A stretch of 64,000 nt of DNA from JAADHI01 sp964451325 (GCA_964451325.1 CAYVHO010000015.1:11105-75104), one strand, 5' to 3'; positions 7,529 to 15,821 are shown, numbered from the stretch's first letter. Program-made: numbers and translations. The notes: a model not told the origin generated them from the letters alone.

Positions 7529-9685
7529 CTATTTTCCTGTCCGTACTCTGCCGAGGATAATTTCGGCGCTTTCGATGCCTTTTTTCACGGGATGCTGCGT
7601 TTGTCCTGTCGCCGCAGGGACTTTTTCTGAAACATAACGAAAGGCTTCAGTCGTGGTGATGAAGCCGTCGCCATCACGATCGCCATGACGCAGGGCCTCC
7701 AATAAAAAATAAGTGAAGACGCCGTGCCCGAAGTCATCGCGTTCCAGACTGACTTCGTTGGCTTCGCTTGCGGTAATGATGATGCGTCCTTTGCCCTGGG
7801 TGAGGCGATTTAAAAAGTGATCGGAGATAGAAGCGCGGAACATGGCGGTTTGAATGGTACGGCCCGTAAGGCCCGTTGCGCCGGAAAAGCAGGTGTCTTG
7901 CAGCATGACGACACGTTCGGCGGCGAGCCGGGGAAAGATGCGTGCGATTTCAGACATGGGCAGGGCCGTGGAATAGAGGCGCGTCGGATCGGCATCATAG
8001 GGCAAGAGATATTTTTCGAGTCCATCGCCATCTTCGCTGCTCCGGTCGGGTTCGGGTGCCCCGTGTCCGGCATAATAAATGATGACCGTGTCTTGTTTTC
8101 GCGCCTTTTTTCTGAGTTCGACGCCCAAGAGGTCACGCAGGTTTTGCAGGGTTGCTGCTTCGTTGAGTAGGAGCGTGACTTGGTTTTTGGGAATCTGATT
8201 ATCATTGATGAGGTAGTCATAAAACGCTTGTGCATCGTCATCGGCGTATTTGAGCCCTGGAACATGCTGATATTCGCTGATGCCAATGACGGCTGCCCAG
8301 ACCTTTCCACCTTGAGGGGTATAGTGGATCTTTAATGTGGTGGATCGGCTGTGTCCCGCAACATTCCGGGCGGTGATGGTGAGCGTGTTTTCTCCCGCGC
8401 GAAGGGGGATGCTTTCGTCGATACGGACTTCCCGTGTTTGCGGCTTTTTTTCGACCAAGGTTAAATCACGTGTGCCTTGGCCCCTATTTCGTGTCCAGAT
8501 CAGGTTGTTGATTTGAATGGAGACTTCGGCGATGCCCTGAACATCAACGACACTTCCAATGAGTCGGGTTTTGGCTTCAAATGTATTTGCAGGGCTTTCA
8601 GGGCTGTGGATGATAATTTTGGGCGCATTCTGCTGCTTTGAATGGACTGCAAAAATATGTGTTTGTGTGAGGCCCTGCGCGACGAGGGTCGAGGCGTTTT
8701 GTGAAATTTGAAAAATTTCTGCGGGCGGACCTAAGGTCTCTGTTTTAATTTCCATTCCGCTTTGAAGTTGCCAATGTCTCAGGATCTGATCTTGTCCCGT
8801 GGAGAGCAGAATCCTGCCGTTATCTTGAAAAGCAAGTGTATGAATTGGCCCCTGATGCCGGTTCAGGCTTTGCATGATCTTTCCGCTACGCCAGTCATAG
8901 AGCAGGATAGGGCCTTCGGCTGTGCCAAGGGCAAGCGTTTTTAGGTCGGGGCTGAAGGCAAATATCGCGGGATTCAGACTGGACGAATGCAGGGTTTGTA
9001 TGGGTGGCTCGGTAAAAAGAGGACGCTGCATTCGCCATATTCGGACCCGTTGGTCTCGCCCAGCTGCGGCCAGATATCGGCTGTCGGGACTGAAAACCAG
9101 TGTTTGCAGTCTGTCGGCGTAGTGAGTGTCATAACTTTGAATGATTTCCTGCTTTAAGGTTTTGATATTCCAAATCGTGATTTCTGTTTGTTCTCCCACG
9201 CTTCCCGTGGCTAGTTTTTGTCCATCCGGGCTGAAGGCAAGGGCGGTGATGTCGTGGCCCTTCCCCTTTAGGGTGGCCAGCTTTTGTCCATTTTGGGTCA
9301 GCCAAAGCGTGGTATTTGAGTGGCTCCCTGCTGCGAGCACGGTGGCATCGGGACTGAAGGCCAGTGAGAGGGTGTCCCCGGATGACTTGAGGAAATTTTG
9401 AAGGATGTTTCCTTCAGAGGTATCGATCATTTGTATGTTTTGTTGTCCGCCCAGGGCAAGCATTTCTCCCGATGGACTGAGGGCAAAGACCTCAAGAGGG
9501 TGTTTGTTTTGCCATGAAGTCCTGTTTTGCAATGTCGAAACAGCGGTCTTGGAGAAGTCTGATGCTATTGTCGATTGAGAGGGGAGCGTAGGTGGTCGCG
9601 TTGTTTGACAGGCTGTCGTGTTTAAGAATAAGAGCAAAAAAAGTAATTTTAAAGCCGTCGAAATGATGAGGCCAGGGACTTTCAA
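7529..9685 (-). CDS. WD40-caspase (peptidase C14) lipoprotein
   Basis: 718 aa. An N-terminal hydrophobic signal ends at TTAC (Cys26), a plausible but atypical lipobox. Residues about 60-310 form WD40-like repeats (LAFSPDGQKLATGS..., FSPDSRYLAAAGRD). An Ig-like segment (about 355-455) follows. Residues about 460-700 are a caspase-like domain with the catalytic pair His541 in YYAGHGAPEPD and Cys599 in MLQDTCFSG, both intact, and an EF-hand-like DRDGDGFITTTE loop (about 669-680). Family members cut substrates after basic or acidic residues; the target here is unknown. The start overlaps the preceding CHASE2-AAA gene by 4 bp and the next gene follows after 1 nt, so expression is coupled. WD40 propellers commonly act as a sensing or docking platform for such proteases. 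Lipid anchoring to the envelope is inferred from the signal. Confidence 0.9.
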   Translation of the reverse strand: MKVPGLIISTALKLLFLLLFLNTTACQTTRPPTLPSQSTIASDFSKTAVSTLQNRTSWQNKHPLEVFALSPSGEMLALGGQQNIQMIDTSEGNILQNFLKSSGDTLSLAFSPDATVLAAGSHSNTTLWLTQNGQKLATLKGKGHDITALAFSPDGQKLATGSVGEQTEITIWNIKTLKQEIIQSYDTHYADRLQTLVFSPDSRYLAAAGRDQRVRIWRMQRPLFTEPPIQTLHSSSLNPAIFAFSPDLKTLALGTAEGPILLYDWRSGKIMQSLNRHQGPIHTLAFQDNGRILLSTGQDQILRHWQLQSGMEIKTETLGPPAEIFQISQNASTLVAQGLTQTHIFAVHSKQQNAPKIIIHSPESPANTFEAKTRLIGSVVDVQGIAEVSIQINNLIWTRNRGQGTRDLTLVEKKPQTREVRIDESIPLRAGENTLTITARNVAGHSRSTTLKIHYTPQGGKVWAAVIGISEYQHVPGLKYADDDAQAFYDYLINDNQIPKNQVTLLLNEAATLQNLRDLLGVELRKKARKQDTVIIYYAGHGAPEPDRSSEDGDGLEKYLLPYDADPTRLYSTALPMSEIARIFPRLAAERVVMLQDTCFSGATGLTGRTIQTAMFRASISDHFLNRLTQGKGRIIITASEANEVSLERDDFGHGVFTYFLLEALRHGDRDGDGFITTTEAFRYVSEKVPAATGQTQHPVKKGIESAEIILGRVRTGK

Positions 9686-12441
9686 ATCTTCGTCCTTCCC
9701 AGGCTGTCAAAATAATGCTGGACAAGGGCGATCATATGATCCCGATATTTCATCTTGATATTTTTAAAGAGGACTGTTTTGCATCGTTTGACTGCTTCTT
9801 CTTTGTTTTTGAAACGTTGCACTGAACGGATGAGGTTGTTGTGGTACTTCAAGATCATGTTCTCCATGTTCGTGGTGTCTTCACCGAGTTCACACAGAGC
9901 TTGTGCTGCTTTTTTTAGATCTCGCTCGTGTTCGTTAAAGGTTTTGAGGCAGATCCCGCGAAAGCGTGATCCGACGGCCATGGATCTTGGTCCCAATTGC
10001 CTTCCTGTCTGGGTTTTGTCGAAGTTGTTTTCTCTCAGTACTTGAAGGAAATCGGTATCGGAGAGGTCTTTGTCTTGTGGCAGCGTAACTGCGACTCGGG
10101 GCAGTATGGAATCAATTTGAGTGCTTCCCGGAGCTTGAGTGGGGGTTTTTTCTTCTGTGTGATCCAGTCCGAGGTCGGCGGCTGAAATGACGGCACCCGC
10201 ATCCGAAAGTGCAAGGGCCTTTTCGATTCTGTCTTTTAATTCTCGCACGTTTCCCGGCCAATCATGGGTCTTGATTTTTGCCAATGCGTCTTTTGAAAGT
10301 GTTTTATTTTCTGTCCCATTTCCCACAGTGAATCTTTCAAGAAAATAGTAGGTGAGGGCTTCAAGGTCTTCTTTTCTTTCACGAAGTGGCGGGATGTTGA
10401 TGGTGATGCCAGAAAGCCGAAAAAACAGGTCGGATCGAAAACGCTTATTCTGAATTTCGTCATCTAAACGGCGGTGGGTGGCGGCGACGATCTTGAGCTT
10501 GACATGGTCGGGACGTGTGGCACCGACCCGGTCGATTTCCCCTGTTTCGATGGCTCTGAGCAGTTTTGCCTGCATCTCTGGGGGGATTTCGCCAATCTCG
10601 TCCAAAAAGAGTGTGCCGCCATCGGCCTCTTGAAATTTTCCGGGCCGATCTGAACGTGCATCGTTAAAAGCCCCTTTTACATATCCAAAAAGCGTGCTTT
10701 CAAACAAGGTTGGGGGAATCGCAGGCAGGTTGACGGTGACCAGTGCCTTCTTCGTTGCATTCATGGCATGAACAATTTGCGCGATGCGTTCTTTCCCGGT
10801 GCCGGTTTCCCCAAGAATCAGGATGGGAAGTGAAGATTTTACGGTTTTTTTGAGGTCTGCAAAACCCTTAAGCAAGCTGTGGTTTTTTGTGATGAGGCCA
10901 TGGGTTTCGGCTTCTTTTCGAAGTGTTTCAAAAGGTTCATGGAGTGAAGATCCTGTCTTGATTTTGGCGACTGTGAATTGATCGACCTGTTTTTTGAGCA
11001 CTTTTTTTTCCTGAGTCAGACTGCTTTGTTCCTTTTTTGATTTTTCCAAATTTTCTCGAAGTCGTCCCATTTGTCTTCTGTGTGTTTTTTCTGCTCCTTT
11101 GGCTTGATGGACTTTGATCATCATTTGTGCCAGCGTATTTTTTTCTGATACGAGGCTTGCGTGTTTTGATTTGAGTGCTGTTGCTGCGGTCTGGAATTTT
11201 TCCGATACGAGATTTTTTTCTTCTGTCAGTTGTGCCATTTCCCGTGTGTTCATCTTATTTTGATAAAGCAGGGAGGAAACTGAAGTAAGGATGATCGTCA
11301 AAATCGGGAAGAGTACAGGGAGGTTAATGCCTTTTAAAAAAAGAAAATAGGTCAGTACAAGATAGACTAGAGCCAGGGAAAGACCGAGGGGGACAACACT
11401 TCGGCCTTTTTTTAAAAAAAGAAGGGTTGAGATCATAAGGGAGACAAAAAAACTGAGGCCAAATTTTAAAATAGCACCAGGTTCTCGCAGATATTGCCCG
11501 GTTAAAATCGTATTGATGATGTTGGCATGGATGCCGCCACCGGGATAGTCTGCCTCAATGGGGATGGGTTTCAGGTCATATCCCGTGGCGGTGTTTGAAA
11601 CGAGTAGAATTTTCCCTTCAAATGTTTTTTTCAAATCCTGTCGGTTTTTGGGGTCTTTCCAGGCCGCTAAGATATCGACAAAAGGGTAGTGGGAAAAAGT
11701 GGAAACCCAGGGGCCTGCATAGTTGATCCGCATCATGCCCAGATTATTGACGGGGATTATGATGTTTTGATTTTTTTCGGTTTGCAGCATGATTTCATTT
11801 TGCGCCGAGTGTATTTTTGTGGTTTGCGTGTTTTGAAAATAACCCTGAAGCAGGGTGATGGCAAAAGCGGGAAATTCTTTTTCGGCATTGTTGACCAGCA
11901 GGGGTACTTTTCGAATCGTGCCATCCGGGTCGCGATTGGAGGAGATGTGTCCAATGCCTGCAGCGGCATTCTGCAGTCTTGGCAGGGGGCCGATTTCACG
12001 TTCTACGGTGAGCAGGGGAGACGCCGATGGTTTTAGCGCGAGTTCAAAACCCGTGGGCAGGTAGAGATTACCCGCTTTTTTTATTGCGGTTTCCAGGCTG
12101 GCATCTTCTGTTTCACTGGCCTTCTGGTTAAAAAGAATGTCGTAGCCGATAACGGCGGCACCGCTTTTGGAAAGGATGTCAATCATTTCGGCATGAATCG
12201 TGCGATTCCAGGGCCAGCGGCCTATGGCTGAAATGCTTTGATCGTCGATGTCGATGAGTACAATTTTTGAGCTGACGGGGAGCGATTCTCTGAGTTTGAA
12301 GCGATAATCGAGGGTTTTGTTTTCCCAGTCTTGAAAAAGGTCTGCGCTGAGAGAAATCATGCTAAAAACAAGCAGGGTACAGAGCAGAGGAATGCCGAAG
12401 ATGGCAAGCTTTTCCTGTTTTTGTGGGAGGGTCTGTGGCAT
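9682..12441 (-). CDS. CHASE2 - coiled coil - sigma54-type AAA+ - HTH membrane regulator
   Basis: 919 aa. TM helix (about 12-32), an extracytoplasmic CHASE2 domain (about 40-320; VLIDIDDQSISAIGRWPW and GAAVIGYDILF are diagnostic), three TM helices (about 325-392), and a cytoplasmic coiled coil (about 400-490). An AAA+ domain of the bacterial enhancer-binding type follows: Walker A GETGTGKE (544-551), Walker B GGTLFLDEIGE (608-618), FRLSGI and WPGNVREL (728-735). The sigma54-contacting loop, normally GAFTGA, reads GAFNDA (590-595), changing both the key Thr and Gly. A Fis-like HTH (about 797-835) is followed by an unusual extra helical tail of about 85 residues. It is a one-component, membrane-sensing regulator. 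A perfect sigma54 promoter heads its own operon, so autoregulation is likely (inference). No clear Shine-Dalgarno is seen before the ATG, suggesting translational coupling to the upstream gene 17 bp away. Confidence 0.9.
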   Translation of the reverse strand: MPQTLPQKQEKLAIFGIPLLCTLLVFSMISLSADLFQDWENKTLDYRFKLRESLPVSSKIVLIDIDDQSISAIGRWPWNRTIHAEMIDILSKSGAAVIGYDILFNQKASETEDASLETAIKKAGNLYLPTGFELALKPSASPLLTVEREIGPLPRLQNAAAGIGHISSNRDPDGTIRKVPLLVNNAEKEFPAFAITLLQGYFQNTQTTKIHSAQNEIMLQTEKNQNIIIPVNNLGMMRINYAGPWVSTFSHYPFVDILAAWKDPKNRQDLKKTFEGKILLVSNTATGYDLKPIPIEADYPGGGIHANIINTILTGQYLREPGAILKFGLSFFVSLMISTLLFLKKGRSVVPLGLSLALVYLVLTYFLFLKGINLPVLFPILTIILTSVSSLLYQNKMNTREMAQLTEEKNLVSEKFQTAATALKSKHASLVSEKNTLAQMMIKVHQAKGAEKTHRRQMGRLRENLEKSKKEQSSLTQEKKVLKKQVDQFTVAKIKTGSSLHEPFETLRKEAETHGLITKNHSLLKGFADLKKTVKSSLPILILGETGTGKERIAQIVHAMNATKKALVTVNLPAIPPTLFESTLFGYVKGAFNDARSDRPGKFQEADGGTLFLDEIGEIPPEMQAKLLRAIETGEIDRVGATRPDHVKLKIVAATHRRLDDEIQNKRFRSDLFFRLSGITINIPPLRERKEDLEALTYYFLERFTVGNGTENKTLSKDALAKIKTHDWPGNVRELKDRIEKALALSDAGAVISAADLGLDHTEEKTPTQAPGSTQIDSILPRVAVTLPQDKDLSDTDFLQVLRENNFDKTQTGRQLGPRSMAVGSRFRGICLKTFNEHERDLKKAAQALCELGEDTTNMENMILKYHNNLIRSVQRFKNKEEAVKRCKTVLFKNIKMKYRDHMIALVQHYFDSLGRTKI

Positions 12442-12458
12442 TTTTTGTATGATTTAAC

Positions 12459-13232
12459 TTATTTTGAGTGTGTCATTGGAGGATTGAGTCCGCTTGTTTG
12501 TTTTTCCAAAGACTGTGCTTTTTCTTTTCGTCCGGGGGTTCCGGTAATGTCAATGGGTTTTTCTGGTGGTTTGGGTTTGATCTGACGTTCCTGTCCGAGC
12601 GGTGTTTTGATTTGATCATTTCCCCTGATGGTGATTTCGGTTTGTGCTTCGGCCCAGGGGAGCCGTTTTAATTTTTCAAGTGCGTCCCGTAGTGATTCTC
12701 TTTCGTTTGTTTGTGTTATTGAGATATTCAAAAAATCGACATCTTTAGTCGAAGGGTTTGTGAACCAGGGTTCTGGTGTTGCGATGGCTTTGATCTGTTC
12801 GATGCCTAAGGGGCCAGTGACCTGGATGGCGAAACGGCTATTTAATGCGGGGATACGGTGAATTTTTTCTGCTTTAAACAGCCTGTTGTGATGGGCCTTG
12901 TTTGGAAAAATACGCCGCAGTTTCCCGCTGCTTCCGAGGTCGAATAAATTGAGGTAGCTGTCCTCACTTGTGCGAAAAAAGAAAACAATTTCATCCCCAA
13001 TGGCATAGCTTTTTTTGTCGGTCCAGATCACGACATTCATTGTTGTGTGTCTGGGTCTGAGTGTGAGCAGTGTCTGAACTTCAGGTGAAATATGTTTTTT
13101 TTGATGACTCAGATGGGGCGGTGGATCTGAAAGTGCCGCACAAGCTGAAAGCCAGATCATTAGAAGGAAGATACCTGGAATGAGCGTGCGTTTGTTTCTC
13201 TTGCTAGAGTCTTGATGTTTAATGGGATTCAT
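12459..13232 (-). CDS. DUF4384 lipoprotein
   Basis: 257 aa. The ATG is preceded by AAGGA. The signal peptide ends in LSAC (Cys31), a good lipobox. Residues about 65-170 match DUF4384: VVIWTDKKSYAIGDEIVFFF, SYLNLFDLGSSGKLRRIFPN and a 'VTGPLGIEQIKAIAT' strand. DUF4384 domains are repeatedly linked to caspase-like (peptidase C14) proteins and to surface repeat proteins. The C-terminal 60 residues are polar and Pro/Lys-rich. It is the first gene of the operon that contains the CHASE2-AAA regulator and caspase, and the sigma54 promoter lies about 19 nt (predicted start site) upstream. The role is unknown; an envelope partner of the caspase is the simplest reading. Confidence 0.85.
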   Translation of the reverse strand: MNPIKHQDSSKRNKRTLIPGIFLLMIWLSACAALSDPPPHLSHQKKHISPEVQTLLTLRPRHTTMNVVIWTDKKSYAIGDEIVFFFRTSEDSYLNLFDLGSSGKLRRIFPNKAHHNRLFKAEKIHRIPALNSRFAIQVTGPLGIEQIKAIATPEPWFTNPSTKDVDFLNISITQTNERESLRDALEKLKRLPWAEAQTEITIRGNDQIKTPLGQERQIKPKPPEKPIDITGTPGRKEKAQSLEKQTSGLNPPMTHSK

Positions 13233-13261
13233 GGCCTGATTCCTTATGGGTCTTTAAACAA

Positions 13262-13277
13262 AGCAAAAAAAGTGCCA
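13262..13277 (-). promoter_or_regulatory. Sigma54 (-24/-12) promoter of the caspase operon
   Basis: On the minus strand the sequence is TGGCACTTTTTTTGCT, an exact match to the consensus TGGCAC-N5-TTGCW with the GG and GC elements 10 bp apart. The predicted start site is near 13251, giving a leader of about 19 nt before the ATG at 13232 with an AAGGA ribosome site. No sigma70-like pair was found in the same stretch. Position, spacing and the sigma54-type AAA gene in the operon all agree. Confidence 0.8.
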
Positions 13278-13389
13278 TCCATGGGCTTTCTGGTAAAGGA
13301 GAGGAGAACAAGCCCTCAGTGACGGTTTATGCCGTCAATGCTCCATCTTTTGGCAGCGCGATTTGATTGAAGTCGAACCACATCGCATG

Positions 13390-13418
13390 CATGGTGGCAT
13401 GGAAAACCATGCACCATG
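13390..13418. promoter_or_regulatory. Palindrome, candidate upstream activator site
   Basis: CATGGTGGCATGG-AAAA-CCATGCACCATG forms an inverted repeat of 12 paired bases per arm with one bulged G. Its centre is about 150 bp upstream of the predicted sigma54 start site, within the 80-200 bp range usual for enhancer-binding proteins. It lies in a stretch with no convincing gene. It may also fold as an RNA hairpin, but it is not followed by a T-run. Binding by the Fis-like HTH of the CHASE2 regulator is inferred. Confidence 0.5.
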
Positions 13419-13615
13419 TGTTCACGGAGGGATAGCCCTGAACGTTCCGCCTGTTGTTTTCAAGGTATCGATTAAGAATGTAAGGATGAGTTGCCGGGAA
13501 TATGCCATAAAAATAGCGGAAAATCAAAACAAATAAAATTTTGTAGCGATCTTAAAAATGGGGGCGGTTTCTGAGTGTGAACATTAAATTTTTCTTAAAA
13601 CTAAAGTCGCTGATC

Positions 13616-13644
13616 TTGTTCCCGTTTAGAGATTTAGATATAGT
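13616..13644 (+). promoter_or_regulatory. Sigma70-type promoter for the hypothetical gene at 13678
   Basis: TTGTTC (13616-13621), 17-bp spacer, TATAGT (13639-13644). The predicted start near 13651 leaves a leader of about 27 nt that includes GAGAAG (13665-13670), the ribosome site of the following ATG. Confidence 0.6.
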
Positions 13645-13677
13645 GCCTTGAGTCTTTAAAGTGTGAGAAGATGTGCT

Positions 13678-14277
13678 ATGAATTTCATCAAACAATTTTT
13701 TGGAAAAAAACACGCAAATCCGGCAATACATGCGCTCTATCGAAAGCAGGAGGTGCTTGATGCAAAGTCTGAAGAAATCATTCCCCTGCTTCCAAAACTG
13801 GCTGAAACCTACAAGGAAGGGGGCGAGTACCTATTACACAAAACCCTGCTGAGCCAGTTTGAGGAGTACGATTTGCAATATGGCGTCACGCTTTCTAAAG
13901 AAATGACAGAAGAAAAAAGCGTGCTGATGCTGGATAAAATTACCAGTCTTATGTTGATGGCCTGTTTCAAAGAATTGTCGAATATTTTGCCGGATGGGCC
14001 TGTTCCTTCGGCTTTAACGGATGCCCTGCATTATGAAATTTATGGGGTATTGCCAGGAAAAGAGAGTTTTGTTTCCTATCTGACTTATCAAAACCCTCAA
14101 TTTGAAGATCATAAAATGGCCCCTGCGTTTAAGTTTGGAGAGGATATTTCTAAGATTGTTGCGATGCCGGATCTTGCGTTTTCTTTTCTGGTGGCCCAGC
14201 AATTTGCGGTGATCTCCGATGTCACTGGGCGTCTGACACGCTGGGTTTTGTTCGACGAACCCATGGAGCCCTCCTGA
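13678..14277 (+). CDS. Hypothetical protein, mostly helical, unknown
   Basis: 199 aa from the ATG at 13678, which has GAGAAG 7 nt upstream; the open frame also allows a GTG at 13663. No signal peptide or membrane helix. The composition (many Leu, Glu, Lys, evenly spaced) suggests a soluble helical protein; residues about 40-120 look like three or four amphipathic helices. I recognise no family motif. It has its own promoter, and the VanZ-like gene begins 10 bp after its stop, so the two are probably co-transcribed. The reading frame is clean and codon use is like its neighbours, so it is very likely a real gene. Confidence 0.75.
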   Translation: MNFIKQFFGKKHANPAIHALYRKQEVLDAKSEEIIPLLPKLAETYKEGGEYLLHKTLLSQFEEYDLQYGVTLSKEMTEEKSVLMLDKITSLMLMACFKELSNILPDGPVPSALTDALHYEIYGVLPGKESFVSYLTYQNPQFEDHKMAPAFKFGEDISKIVAMPDLAFSFLVAQQFAVISDVTGRLTRWVLFDEPMEPS

Positions 14278-14287
14278 GCCGCGTTCA

Positions 14288-14896
14288 ATGACAGTGACGC
14301 GGTATTTGCCTCCGATCGCCTGGATGGGCTTGATATTTGTTTTTTCAAGTGATCTGGGTTCGATGAATCATACCCGCTCTTTATTGGATCCTTTGATTCG
14401 GTTCTTTGTGCCTGGCATTTCCCCTGAAGGGCTCCATCTGTTTCAGTTAATCATTCGTAAATCCGCCCATCTTTTTGAATATGCAGTGCTTTCGGTTTTG
14501 TGGTGCATTGCTTTAAAGACGGATCAGAAGAGCAGGTTTTCTCCTGTTTTTCGTGCGCTTTCGATTGCGATTTTTTATGCCGGTCTTGACGAATTACACC
14601 AAGGCTTTGTAAGGTCACGCACGGGCAGCATGACCGACGTGGGCATTGATGCCATTGGGGCGGTGCTGGGTATTTTATTGTTGAAGGGAGGGACCACTTT
14701 AAGCATGTCTTCTGAGGCTAAAATCAAAGCAAAATATTTTGGATGGTGGTTTGCCTGGGGTGGTTTTTCGGCCGTCATGGTGCTCATTGTTTCAAAGGGT
14801 GCATCTCTTGCGGTTTGGCAGATGATGACTGTGCCGCTGGTCGTCGGTGTCGTCGCCGGGATTGCGGGTGTTTTGTTCTATGTTCGGCGCGCTTAG
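14288..14896 (+). CDS. VanZ-like membrane protein with two extra C-terminal TM helices
   Basis: 202 aa. Residues about 5-140 match the VanZ-like family: WMGLIFVFSSDLGSM near the start, RKSAHLFEYAVLSVL in the middle, DELHQGFVRSRTGSMTDVGID near the end, with four TM helices. The family includes VanZ (teicoplanin resistance), but most members have no known role, so resistance should not be assumed. After a polar linker at about residue 140, two more TM helices (about 155-175 and 182-198) extend the protein beyond the usual 130-160 aa. It overlaps the ComF-like gene by 17 bp. Confidence 0.8.
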   Translation: MTVTRYLPPIAWMGLIFVFSSDLGSMNHTRSLLDPLIRFFVPGISPEGLHLFQLIIRKSAHLFEYAVLSVLWCIALKTDQKSRFSPVFRALSIAIFYAGLDELHQGFVRSRTGSMTDVGIDAIGAVLGILLLKGGTTLSMSSEAKIKAKYFGWWFAWGGFSAVMVLIVSKGASLAVWQMMTVPLVVGVVAGIAGVLFYVRRA

Positions 14897-15656
14897 GCTC
14901 CGAGCTTCCCTCAAAAGTTTTCTGTCTTGGGTTTATCCCGAAAAATGCCGTGAATGTCAGGTCGACATTCACGATCCTGTTGAGTCCAGTGATCAATCGG
15001 TTTCTCTCAATTGCTTTTTTTGTCGTGATTGCTGGGGGAAAATAAAAGCCATCGGTGTTTCTCGCTGTCCGGTCTGTTCCTATCCTTTTCGATCAGATGC
15101 GGCCTTATCCCATAGTCCGGCCCATATCTGCGGTGATTGTCGCTTAGACCCGCCTCATTTCACAAAAGCCTTTACGCCCTATCGTTATGAAGGCGCATTG
15201 ATCAAAGCCGTTCAGCTCTTTAAATATGAAGCGCAGGTTGCCTTGGCAAAACCCCTGGCGGCTTTGCTTATTGGCGAGTTGGCTGATTTGAAAATTGATG
15301 TGGTGACGGGTATTCCTTTACATCCTAAAAAATTAAGAAGTCGTTCTTTTAATCAGTCGATTCTATTGGCAAAAAAGCTCTCTCTGCATTTTTCCTGGCC
15401 GCTTTCTGTGGATATTTTGTGTCGCACACGTGAGACGTCGCCTCAGGTTGAGCTTTCTAAAAAGGCCCGTCAAAAAAATGTGCAGGGTGTTTTTGCTGTG
15501 CGTGAGAAAAAGAGGGTGCGCGGAAAGTGCGTGCTGCTGATCGATGATGTCTACACAACAGGTGCGACCTTAAAGGCGGGTGCCAAAGTCTTGAAAAAGG
15601 CCGGGGCAAAAGAGGTCTTTGTGGCGGCCCCCGTTCGCATGTTGTTTGGTATTTGA
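14880..15656 (+). CDS. ComF-family phosphoribosyltransferase-like protein
   Basis: 258 aa from the ATG at 14880; a GTG at 14847 is possible but lies deeper inside the VanZ gene. An N-terminal zinc-ribbon region has Cys pairs CREC, CFFCRDC, CPVC and CGDC (about residues 20-90). A type I phosphoribosyltransferase domain has the PRPP loop VLLIDDVYTTGATL (about 220-233). The family includes ComF/GntX, DNA-uptake-linked proteins whose exact activity is unsettled. A role in natural transformation would fit the type IV pilus genes in the same window, but the two loci are 40 kb apart and this is only suggestive. Confidence 0.88.
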   Translation: MFGALRLRASLKSFLSWVYPEKCRECQVDIHDPVESSDQSVSLNCFFCRDCWGKIKAIGVSRCPVCSYPFRSDAALSHSPAHICGDCRLDPPHFTKAFTPYRYEGALIKAVQLFKYEAQVALAKPLAALLIGELADLKIDVVTGIPLHPKKLRSRSFNQSILLAKKLSLHFSWPLSVDILCRTRETSPQVELSKKARQKNVQGVFAVREKKRVRGKCVLLIDDVYTTGATLKAGAKVLKKAGAKEVFVAAPVRMLFGI

Positions 15657-15702
15657 GTGTCGTCTTCTTGTGATGGAAGTCTCCTAGACCTGAGAATCAA
15701 AT

Positions 15703-15731
15703 TGACCCTGGTCTTTGTAATATGTTAAAAA
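15703..15731 (+). promoter_or_regulatory. Possible promoter of rpsF-ssb-rpsR
   Basis: TTGACC (15703-15708), 17-bp spacer, TAAAAA (15726-15731). The -35 is good, the -10 weak (4 of 6). It lies in the 165-bp gap before rpsF and is the best candidate I find there. Confidence 0.35.
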
Positions 15732-15821
15732 TTGCAGTTGCTTAAATGAGTCTTTTGAGTCAGATTGAAATTAATCCTCGTTCCATGTCGTACAGTGGGA
15801 CTTTATCCAGGAGGGGCAGGA

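Noticed and set aside
13327..13527. A 66-aa minus-strand frame upstream of the caspase operon
   Set aside because: No ribosome site, runs through the palindrome at 13390-13418, and the sequence looks non-coding.
15701..15720. A degenerate copy of the Y1 element end before rpsF (GACCCTGGTCTTTGTAAT)
   Set aside because: The match needs gaps and several mismatches, and it overlaps a plausible -35 element, so chance is the better explanation.
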